From contig MARA01000002.1 of assembly GCA_001792895.1 (NCBI GenBank), forward strand, positions 3,038,001-3,102,000: DNA of 64,000 nt, written 5' to 3'. This document shows, one piece after another, positions 11,259-21,385 of this stretch. Made by a program: the position numbers and the translations under genes. The notes below the pieces were generated by a model. The model was not told the DNA's origin. It worked only from the letters and a program-made list of their open reading frames with translations, and did not search any database. The stretch is from Lentinus brumalis. Its lineage: Eukaryota; Basidiomycota; Agaricomycetes; Polyporales; Polyporaceae. Position 1 is the stretch's first letter. Every line of letters begins with the position of its first letter.

Positions 11259-12039
11259 GGTGTTTGGCGAGGGCGTGTTTCGTCGAGTCTACTTAGCAGT
11301 ACAACTTCGGCTTGCTTATGTGGAGGACATGGGCTGACAGAGTATCGCCCGCCTTACAGCCGAGGGTCTGCACTATGTCACCTTTAGGAAGCAGAGCTGC
11401 ACGCGAGAACGTCCCATCTCAAGCCCGCGGAGTGCCCAATCAGTACGGATCATCGCCTACTTGTTGACAGGCCACGACCTAAGGCAAGCACGACGCAGAG
11501 CGACGAGTCAGTCGAACTCTTCCGAAGACTGCTGCGGACGAAGACGTACATACATGTCACATATGCCTCTCGCGGTGATCACCAGCTACCGCAGTGCTTG
11601 AGGCCTTGAGGCACCAGGAGGAAGTCCCTACAGCCCATTTCGGGACAGGTGTTCGAGACTTCAGGGGATGAGGACAGCGACGGCGGGCGGGGAGGTTTCG
11701 TGACGGGCGATATGTGAATTCGGGTCAAGCGTACCGTACAGGAACAGCAGGTACTACTAGGGTGGACCATCGAATGCCGGTCGTCGAAGCAGCAGAGGGG
11801 CAGTGATCGTAGAGCAAGTGAAAGCGAACGAAAAAAAGTAAGAACATAAGCAAACCGGTATGCCTAAAGATGACGCCTATCTATCAAAAACCTGCGCTCA
11901 GCGTGAGTAAGGTAATTGTCCTTGGGAGAGTCCATGTCCGTTATAGAGTGTCCGCGCTGTACCCTATACACAGGTATGCCCGTCTGTGCGCGCCGCGATG
12001 CCCAATGACAGCGAACGAAAGAGGATAAGTTAGGTAAAC
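11259..12039. other. intergenic, no supported gene
   Basis: About 780 bp between the start of gene A and the 3' end of the ferritin-like gene. I see no exon with coding character, no repeat and no RNA gene. An ATG upstream region for gene A lies at its left edge. Confidence 0.45.
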
Positions 12040-13520
12040 TTATGACTGCCAACCGTCAACGGTGATGGCGCCGTTCGCCGACGGACCAGTCGCGATGTTG
12101 CGCGTGCCGGGCGACTCAACGACCGTCTTGTCGCTCTCAGCCGCGGTGGGGGCCGCAGCAGCAGCAGCCGCGCCAGACACAGGAGCGCTGCCCGTCGCAG
12201 AAGCAGCCGCAGCCGAATCGGTGGCAGAGGCAGAAGCAGCAGCAGCCGAGTCGGTCGGAGCGGCCCCGCTCGCGGAGGATGCGCTCGCGATGATAGAGCT
12301 GGCCTCAGAAGGCGAGATGGTCGTGGTCGACACATTCGAGTTGCCATTCGAGCTGTTGTTGCTGTCACCGCTGCCGGCGGCGAGGGCAAGCTGCGAGAGG
12401 AGCTGCTTCTGGGTGTCGATGAAAGCCATGGTCGGGCCAGCGAGAACAGCCTGGGTGGCACGGTCGCGGACGTTGTTGTTCAGGGGCTGGTTGTCGGCAG
12501 TGATGAAAATGCCGACGGGACCCTCAACACCTTGGGGACGATGCACTGGTCGATGGGCAGGGAGATGGAAGTGGACATGCCACCAACGAGCATCTGGCAG
12601 TACAACTTCGAGGTCTGTCGACAACACTTAGTCAGCTGTCAAGCAAGCGCGAGCCCAAGAAGACGTACGTCAACAGAGCCGTTGAGAGCGGGGGAAGAGA
12701 ACGTCAAGAGCGTGCCGGGCTGAGCAGCGCCGGTGTTCGTGATGGTCAGAGGCTGGTTGGCTACAGACAATGTGAGCAACATTCCACAACGACAGTGACA
12801 CCTGCAACGTACCATCGATTCCAACAGGACAGTCTCCACTAATAAATGCGCCGGCGATCGCAAGGACCTCATTGGGAAGGAATGCGATATCAAAGGCTTG
12901 GGGATCGAGGCACCGTTGTTGAGAACATTGAGGATCGTTTGGTGACGGGCTTCCACAGTCAGAATCGAGCCGGCGGCGGTGAGCAGCACAGGGTCGTCGA
13001 TGAGGTGAGCTGCTCCCAGATACGCCGAGACACCCAAGTTCTCTACTACACGTGCCGTCGCAGCCATCGTCGGGACATCATTAAGGGCATTGCCAAAGTT
13101 GAACGAGCAGTTCGAGATGGGCTGGCCACCGAGCGACGTGATCGTCGACTACACGGGTGCGCATGAATGAGGAACGTGCCAGAATTCGTGCGGATGTACT
13201 CACCTCGAGAACTTGCGCATGTGTCGCCTCATCGTTCTGAATTTGCGTGAACTGCTCGATCGGAAGTTGGGCAGAGACGAAGCCAGCGGAAGTGAAGTCC
13301 GAGGTTTGGAACTTCTGAAGCGCTTGCGTGTAGAACTGCGTCTCGAGCTGCTCAAGGACATCCGCAAACTCTGCAGGCCGCTCTGAGCGATAGGACGAAG
13401 ATAGACGATAGGACGAGACTTACTAAGGACAAGGAGGTTGGTAGCCGTGTCGCGCTTGAGCGGGGCACCAAGGACCATCAAGGGTGCCGCGAGGGCGAGG
13501 AGAGAGGCGAAAGAAGGCAT
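12040..13520 (-). CDS. secreted ferritin-like (Rds1-type) protein with two frameshifts
   Basis: Five exons on the minus strand: 13424-13520, 13204-13370, 12813-13148, 12669-12760 and 12040-12614. A signal peptide (MPSFASLLALAAPLMVLG, then APLKR) is followed by the ferritin-like domain of the Rds1 family: LETQFYTQALQKF, QNDEATHAQVLE and VEARHQTILNVL, with Glu/His positions suited to a di-iron site. A region of β type follows, then a long Ala/Ser-rich disordered tail. Family members respond to stress or glucose; their activity is not well defined. The frame is lost twice, each time at ATC/GTC-CCC-CAA where the C run holds four bases instead of five (12900-12903 and 12534-12537). Adding one base at each restores one 422-aa frame, so assembly error is likely. 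Confidence 0.82.
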
Positions 13521-14976
13521 TAGGGAAACCTGGATTGCTTACTGCCGGAGTTGAAAGCCTGCTGGAGGACGAGTGGGGCAAAGCCGAAACGAATGGAAGT
13601 GGTCCAGGGGCGCTACCGGGCAGCCCGAAGTGACTAGAGGGTTTGCTAGAAGTCAGCGAACGTTTCGTCGCTGGGGAGCCCGAGAGACGTACCTTGAGCA
13701 CCGAAAAAAAGGCGGAGGAAGGAAGGAGGGGGATGGAGAGACGAACCGGGCGGTGGGTGCCCTTTTACGGGCGGGCTGGTGATTTGCTGCTGCTCCCATA
13801 CCGTACTGCTGGTCCGGGGAAACCGGCAGATTGCTTATCCCCATAGTAACGCCTCGACATCTGTATCTCCTCCTCCCCCTCGTCGCACCAATCGACAGCC
13901 ATGTCTGCGCTCTTCATCGATCGAGAGGGCCTCTCCGGCGAGGACACGCTCACCAGTTCCGGGTCCATATTATGTTCATGCGCGGCGAGGGCGCGTCGGA
14001 TGGCGGGAATCCTGCACTGACATACAGTACGTATCAATGTCCGCTGATTGCAGCCAATGAGTACACGCACTGCACAGACCCTGTGTGAACGTACAGAACA
14101 ACCACGATGGGCGCAATATAGCACCGTCAGATTGATCTGTGTCAGCCTGCCAGTGCCACGCCCCTCTGCAAATGATATCACAACCTGCGCTCAAGAAGTC
14201 AGACATGCTCGTAATTATAGGCACCGACGTCCAAACAAACTTAGCACGCCGCGACGTCGTGCTCGGACGGCATCCGTGCGCTCCCTCAGGCTCCCTCAGG
14301 CGTGTTTGCCCTCAGCTTGGCTGCGCTCGGAAGTGATGGCGAGCAGCCCGAGATGATCACATTCAGGACTCAGCAGTCGCTTCCGTTCTCTCGTTTCGGT
14401 GTTCTCATCCCGCGCAGTCCCGCGTTCGACCGACACCAAGGTTCGCCGGTCTCGTCGCAGGCTGTTCCTGGAGCCCGCCCACAAGCGCCGTATGCTCTGA
14501 GCGGTGCCGCCACACGGTAACCAATCGCATCGCGCGACATAAGTCGTAGCCTGGTGATCTCGACATGCCCATCATGATCTGAGCCTCCAGCAATAACAAC
14601 GAGGGCAAAGTTCCTGGCGCTGCTTGGCGCAACCTGTCGTGTCGCGCATGTTTCTCGCCGTTCAACTTCAAGAGAAGGTCATGGTTCTGTGGAGAAAAGA
14701 ACGCCAGCATAACCCGAAACCATGGGATTGGCATCCCGAAGGGAGCCACCTATTGAAGCACACGATGGCTGACGAACTTCGCCGGGAGATAGGCCTTGCC
14801 CGACGCCCCCGAGGCTCTCACGATTGGCGACCGATGAGCCGTTGCTAACCCGTATGAGTTATCGCACACTCCGAGGTGAAGGACACACCTCTATGTTGAA
14901 GCGCATTGCGCGAGTTCAATGGGAATCTCGGGATTGTGCACAATTATGTGTAAGATATCCTCGGGACCTCTGCAGG
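13521..14976. other. intergenic, no supported gene
   Basis: About 1.45 kb between the ferritin-like gene start and the carboxypeptidase stop. Several 60-140 codon open frames overlap on both strands. None has family motifs, and their compositions look like chance frames in GC-rich DNA. A minus frame at 13765-14035 is acidic in part, but I could not attach it to flanking exons. Confidence 0.4.
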
Positions 14977-17204
14977 CTACAGATCTTCCTGCGCAAGCCA
15001 GCGAGACACCATGGCTTGTGCTTCTGCCGGCTTGTCGAACGGTACGTACTGACCAGAAGCCGTGTCAGTTACAACAGTCAACGTCAGATAACACAAGTAG
15101 ACTTATCATATGACCAGCGCCGCGCACTGTGGCAAACGTCAACGGCCCGGCAGTTCTGACCTCGCCGGCCTTGTGCCCGTCAACTGTCCAGTCGCGGAAG
15201 GTTTGCGACTTATACAGCACCGCGCCCGTCCACTCGAGCTTGTCCAGCCACAACCTCGTCGCGGGCCAGGAACACTGCCAGTCATGCGTGCCAGAGTAGA
15301 TCAGCGTACGCACACCGCGCTCCAACAGCCCTGCGATGTAGAACTGGGAAGGAACAGAATATTTGTCCAGATGCAGGTTGAAGTTCCGTCCGACGTCAGA
15401 GCTGCACGAGGTGAAGTTTCCCGGGGACTCGACGCCGAGCAGTGCCCGAACGGAGGGATCGTCGAGGTAAGACTTGATGGCGCCGACCTCGAGATAGCAC
15501 AGATCACCGAGGCAGGGCTGAAACGAACCGCATTTAAGCTTGGCTGCTCTTGACATAGGATTACTGGGGACCACGAACCTTGGTGACATCATAAAAGTTG
15601 CGCCCTGTGTTACATCCTTATCAGTGCGATGCGCCCCAGAAGGCTGTCCGCGCAATGCAGGACATACCGCTGTTCTCGTAGTACGTGCTCACTTCCGCCT
15701 CACAAAAACTCACAGCAGCTCGGCAATTGATTGCGTCGAAGAGATCGACGCAGCTCTCGCGTATGGCCTTCTCGCAGCGCGGAAGCTATATCACATAGCT
15801 GTCAGTGCTGGGCGCATCACAGACGGCGGGCGACTCACCGCGGTCTTCTGGCGGACACACGTGCTGATCTTCTGGAACGGTACCTCTAGTGACGCAGTGG
15901 TACATTCGACTTCATAGCGTCCGCGCCAAGTCCTGCAGCAAACGTCTGAGACGGAGCCAGAGTGATCAGCAGCAGAGTGGCGAACGTACATGGAGATGTC
16001 GACTATTCCATTGCCAATCAGGACGCTGGTCAAGTTCAGCGTGTCCCGACTCTCTTCTATGGCCACCTGGTTCTGGTCGTACACGTAGCTCGCGAAAGCT
16101 GGTAGGTACCGTCCCTGTCATCGACGAGCGTCCGCCGTCAGCCTTCAGGCCAGGACTGTCGTGTGCGATTCGAAGTCACTGACCGCGTACGACTCCCCGG
16201 CCAAATGCAGAGGGCGGCCCTTGAATTGGGAGAATGTCTCGAAGAATATGGTCAAGAAAGCATGGACGTTCTTGGCAGCGTCTTCCGTGGTCTCGATAGT
16301 TTCACCGAAGTCCGCATACGAAAACCCGACACCGACACTACGCTTTGATCAGCCCAAGGAGCGTCCGATAGACGGAGGTACCTACGGCTGGTCGAGGAAG
16401 AAGATGTTCGTCTCTGCATTCCAGGAATAAGGATTCCAAGTGGTCCCGTTGCTAGATGCATTCTTCATGTCGATCCGGCAGGGGCCTGATAGAGGAACGA
16501 CAATGATGATATGCTAAGTCACGACCGAATGGTGCAGTTGCATACCCAGCTCCATCAACAGGCCCATGGAGGACGAACAGCCTGGACCTGCATGCGCACT
16601 ATGAGCAGCTGTTTGGATGGGTCCTGCATGAGGAGTAGGAGTACGTGCCTCCGTTTATCCACATCATGACATCGTCTGTGAGTGTCGTGAGTGCGTTCGC
16701 ATGGGATATATGCTATGCTCGGGGATTTACCAACCTGAATCAGGATTGCGCCTGCTCTCGAAGAAATAGAAGAACAGATGCTTTGCTCCTTCGTCGACGT
16801 CCAGGTAGCCGGTATACACGCTGCGAACTTATCAGTACAAGCTTCACGGTGTGAACCTCTGGGTAACATATCATATGAGACCGAGCGGTGCACAAGCATA
16901 TGTCGCTATACGCATGCATCCCCTACCATGACAGGGATACATTAACTCCAAGTACTTACTTGACAGTAGGGTCACAAAACTCGCTCTTCTTGACGCGCAC
17001 TTGGTGTGCAGGAAACCTGGGATGCCTCAACGCTACAAACGCGTCATGTGAAGTGATAGAGGCCAGATAACGCGTCGAAACGTTGCCAGGAAGAGAGACG
17101 GTGCCGACAGGTCGAATGCTTGCGCCGACATCGAACGCGACCTGCTGAGCACTGACCACAACCCCGAGAGCTATCCACGCCAACGCCGCCGCCGTCTTGA
17201 ACAT
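14977..17204 (-). CDS. secreted serine carboxypeptidase, family S10, about 503 aa
   Basis: Twelve exons on the minus strand, from 16960-17204 (first) to 14977-15048 (last), including a 27-nt exon at 16649-16675. It starts with a signal peptide ([19 protein letters not shown]). S10 hallmarks are [29 protein letters not shown] with the nucleophile Ser, GNGI, a catalytic-Asp-like SGTHDW segment and RGAGHM with the catalytic His. The enzyme removes C-terminal residues from peptides at acid pH. Two introns are unusual. Intron 16588-16648 has a GC donor. The last intron lacks a good donor next to GAGHM: either GT at 15094 is used, which inserts four extra residues, or an AT-AG intron starts at 15106. 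The last exon supplies VPFDKP and LAQEDL. Confidence 0.85.
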
Positions 17205-17478
17205 GGTGGAAGACGAGAGAGTTGTATATGACGGTGATTTCGGGGTGATTCCCAAGGTCTAATCATGGTTGGACTCAGGTCTCAGAGGGTCTCAGACTCT
17301 CAGGACTGCCGACTGCAAGCGCCCAGGGTGGCTGCTCGCACGGGCGCTTCATACAAAATTTCGGCACGCGGGGCGAACGCAAGGTTGTTTCTCGTCTGCT
17401 CTGGTCTGCGGTTCCTGTCGCCCACCTCTGGGATCACTTGTCTTCGCACTCACTTCCTAGTGTCTGGGAGACAACAAA

Positions 17479-19916
17479 ATGCTGGTCCTTTACGAAACCG
17501 CGCTCGGTTTCTGTCTGTTCAAGCTCACAGACGAGGGAAAACTCGAGAGCGAGAATGTCTACAAGGATTTTGAGTCTCCGGAAAAGGCGAGCAAGCTGTG
17601 AGTACACGAGCAGATTGTGCGGACGTCCCTTCGATATGCAACTCATCTTCGTACTTTTCCTGCCTGCGCTGCACCCCATGAATAACGCAACTCAGGCTCA
17701 AGCTGAAGGCCATCCACCGGTTTACCTCCACCGCAATGGCCGTTGAGGAAATCACCGCTTTACAGGAGCAGAAGCTCACCAAGTCGCTCAAGAAGTTCTT
17801 GTCTGACGAGATCATTGGCAAGGGCAAGAGCAAGGAGACGTTGGCCGTCTTCGACTCCCAGCTTGGTATGTCACCTTCTTGTACGAGCGTACACCAGTCC
17901 TCTGAGCGGACGTGCAGGCAAGAAGATCAAGGAGAAGCTTGACGTCAAGGTTGTTTCGCCCCATATGACGGAGCTCTTCCACGGCATCCGCTCTCAGTTG
18001 ACAGCCCTCCTCGACGGCTTGGACCCGAAGGACCTTGCGACCATGAGCCTTGGCTTGAGTCATTCATTATCACGGTGCGTTTCCATTTGCGAATACCGTC
18101 TGAGCAGCTTGGAAGTTTGTCTGGCGAATTGTACGAAGGACGCAACCCTGCGAACGATTGCCGAAAAGTCACGGTGACAGTGCAGCCGTATTTCGTGACC
18201 CGTCGCGCTGCTTCGCCTGCCTTCGCGCGTTGATTGACGGCCGCGTTGCCAGATGGTGCGCGCAGGTTATTTCTCCACCCGGGTGTGATTTCGCAAGCTG
18301 GGCAGCTCTAGTGTTACCGTTTACCGGACAGACTTCCTTGAGTCTATGACTTTCTGGCCATACTCGACTTCTTGGTTCGCTAAGCTGAACATGAATGGTA
18401 GATTCAAGCTCAAGTTCTCGCCTGACAAGGTCGACACTATGATTGTTCAGGCGATCGCGCTGTTGGACGATCTGGACAAGGAGATCAACATCTACGCGAT
18501 GCGCGTCAAGGTTAGTTCCCCGCACCCGTCGTGAATGCACCCGTGTATTGACGGTAATCGCAGGAATGGTATGGCTGGCACTTCCCCGAAATGGCGAAGA
18601 TCATCGTCGACAACATCGCGTACGCGAAGGTCATCAAGGCAATGGGTAAGCATGTGTGCTTCACGGACGTTGTGGACCTTCATCTGACTGCTCGTGAAGG
18701 TTTCCGAACAAATGCTGCTTCGACCGACTTCGCGGCTATCCTGCCCGAGGACCTTGAGGCAACACTCAAGGCGGCTGCCGTGATCTCCATGGGCACAGAC
18801 ATCTCCGACTCCGACATGGCACATATCAACTCGCTATGTGACCAGGTTATCTCCATCTCCGCGTACCGCACGCAACTCGCCGAGTACCTCCGGAATCGCA
18901 TGAACGCGATTGCGCCTAACCTGACGGCGCTAGTCGGCGACCTTGTTGGCGCACGCCTCATCAGCCACGCGGGCAGCTTGCTCAGTCTCGCGAAGCACCC
19001 AGCAAGTACCATCCAGATCCTGGGTGCTGAGAAGGCTCTGTTCCGTGCACTCAAGACGAAGCACGACACGCCGAAGTATGGTCTCATCTACCATGTAGGT
19101 TTCTCACCACGCTTGCAGAGTGCTTGTGCTGACGACCTCGCAGGCATCCCTCATCGGCCAGGCACCGCCAAAGCTCAAGGGCAAGGTGAGTTATCGTCTT
19201 GACAATCAATCCAAGCAGACCCTCACGTTTCCGTCAGATGGCCCGCATGGTCGCGACGAAAGCCGCTCTGTCCATCCGTGTCGACGCCCTGTCAGATGCG
19301 GACGACAAGTCGGAATCTCAGGCGCCCTCAATAGGTCTCGAGAACCGTGCCAAGCTCGAGGCGCGGCTACACAGTCTGGAGCAGCAGGGCGACGCGACGA
19401 CGGTGCGGTCCGCGTTCGCCGGCAAGAAGCAGGCGCGCTTCCAGATGACGGGCGAGACGAAGACGTACAACACCGCAGCAGACGCGGTCGACCTGATGCC
19501 CACGCAGCGCGAGCCGATGGAGGCCGCTGTGAAGGCGGTGCAGGACGTGAAGGCGGAGAAGAAGAAGGCGAAGGAGGAGCGCAAGTCGAAGAAGCGGGCG
19601 GAGAAGGAGGAGATCGCGGACGGTATCGACGAGGCGCGGATGGATCTCGACGGCGAGGAGACGAAGGAGAGCAAGAAGGAGAAGAAGCGGAAGCGGAGAG
19701 AGAGCGAGGCGATGGACGTCGACCCCGAGGAGGTGAGTGGTGCGGTCCCGTTACATTTGGCGTGTGACAGACCTGACGGTGCATGTCCTTCAGCCACGGG
19801 AGGAGACGGAGGAGGAGCGCAAGGCGCGGAAGAAGGCGAAGAAGGCGGAAAAGGCGGCTGCAACGGAGGACGGCGACGCATCGAAGAAGAAGAAGAAGAA
19901 AAAGTCAGAAGCATAG
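17479..19916 (+). CDS. NOP58: Nop58, box C/D snoRNP core protein, 563 aa
   Basis: Nine exons: 17479-17597, 17696-17865, 17918-18074, 18402-18510, 18564-18645, 18700-19094, 19144-19185, 19238-19732 and 19794-19916. The start [16 protein letters not shown] is the family start. The NOP domain is clear ([63 protein letters not shown]). The C-terminus is a long Lys/Glu coiled region with KKxE/D repeats typical of Nop58. It assembles with Nop56, fibrillarin and Snu13 on box C/D snoRNAs in the nucleolus to guide 2'-O-methylation and pre-rRNA processing. Intron 3 (18075-18401) is 327 nt, several times longer than the others. Confidence 0.93.
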
Positions 19917-20286
19917 CGGTAGCGGCCGCACCGCTGCTTCCTGGACCACTCTGTCGCATTGTTCTGTGTTGTATCTTCCTGCATATAGTATTCGCATTTC
20001 ATTTTGCTTTCAAAGCTGCGTGTCAAGCTTGTCCAGCATCTTGGACGTGGTGCTGCTGGGTACGTTGCTCGACGGTCACCGGCTGACATCGGAAATCCAA
20101 CAGATGACTTGCGCATTCAATCCATCCTTCTCCCGCCAACCTTCACGGTGCTGCGAAGGGGTACCGGTACCCAGTCAGGCCTCCTCAGACATCGTATCGG
20201 CTGCGGGGTAGGGAGGATTTGTATGAAAGGGCACGGCCGCACTGACGGGTTTGTCTTCCTCAGCCTGTACCGATTCCTCTCAGCCA

Positions 20287-21385
20287 ATGGTCAACGCCTC
20301 GACCGAGTTTCTACTCCGCGCCAGCAGCACCTCCGCAGACAATATGAGTCCGGGTGCAGGCCTGTACATCCTCCCCGACATGATGATGAACAGCCAAGGG
20401 GACAAGATCCCAGAGCCTCCACACCGACTAGAACGTTCTTATGTGGAGCATATCAACGCTGAAGATGCAAACGACTGGGTCGCGGCCAAGGTACAGTATC
20501 CAGATGCATGCCTAGCTATGGAGGGTTGTTCACTAATATCGAAACGATCCTGGCATATCAGATTCTCATCAAACATATCATGCCGACGATACTCGACGTC
20601 AAGCTACGGTGGGGTGAGCAAGAGACTTCGCGTAAACGCGAGCTGTTGTCCACCGTACGTACGCGTCTGTGCCACTCGAGTATAACATCCCTCACGTCGC
20701 TCATTTATTCCAGGTACTATCGTCCCATCCGGCGTTCACAAAGTACGAGAGCAGCTGGCCGATCTTGTATTACTGCTACCAGTCTCTTGGCCAACTACGC
20801 ACCAAAACTGGTGAGGGTGCTAAGAAGCGGCTCAATAAGAACTCTGCACGTAGCACATGCAAACGGGGAAGTGTGCGTGGTTTTGTTCAGCTTCGCTACT
20901 CCGAACGGTGCTGACTACAATCACGTCAATAGACTCGTCGCAGTCCATCGGTGCTTTCGATTGCTTCAACGGAGACGGCAGGTCGCAATTCACCTCCCCC
21001 CAGAACGGTAAGCCGGCGCGACCTTGATTATTCTCCGTGTCTGCTCACCCACAGCACGGTTCAGAGCGTGAGGGGTAACCACCGGCCGAGTCAGACCACT
21101 GCGACTGCGTCCAGTGCCACCTCCCCTCGCTACCTGCAAATGATGAAGGGCGAGGAGGAAGTGATGAAATTCCTGCGGTCTATCAACAGTGCGCTCGGCT
21201 CGGCTCGTCTCCTCGACCGCTTCGTATCTGCGGGAGTCACCAGCGGTGCGCGTCTGGAGGAGATGGCAAAGTGGAGTGTAGCGGACCGGGATACGTTCTT
21301 GCGATGCGAGGTCCGGTTGAACGCGTTCGAGTGCAAGTTGGTCAGTGATGCGCTGCATCGGATGGTTTCGGACACCCAGGAGTAA
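20287..21385 (+). CDS. unknown protein B (paralogue of the gene at 10083), 283 aa
   Basis: Five exons: 20287-20490, 20562-20654, 20714-20872, 20933-21007 and 21065-21385; all introns are phase 0. The architecture matches gene A: a variable N-terminus, a basic segment ending LLST, a FTKYESSWPILYYCYQ block (compare FLEYAHKWPVMFYAYQ in A), a Ser/Thr-rich linker and a C-terminal helical domain with EEVMKFLRSI, SGARLEEMAKW and LNAFECKLVSDAL. The two copies are inverted and about 9 kb apart. No named domain was recognised; function unknown. The first in-frame ATG after an upstream TATA-poor region was used as start; an upstream non-coding exon is possible. Confidence 0.75.

Noticed and set aside
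15990..16084. Read-through after DISMY in the carboxypeptidase
   Set aside because: A GTACGT donor two bases earlier and a GCTGCAG acceptor give [14 protein letters not shown] in phase, matching the family better.
19318..19959. Long minus-strand open frame rich in Ser and Phe over the Nop58 tail
   Set aside because: It is the antisense of the Lys/Glu-rich C-terminus of Nop58, a compositional shadow.
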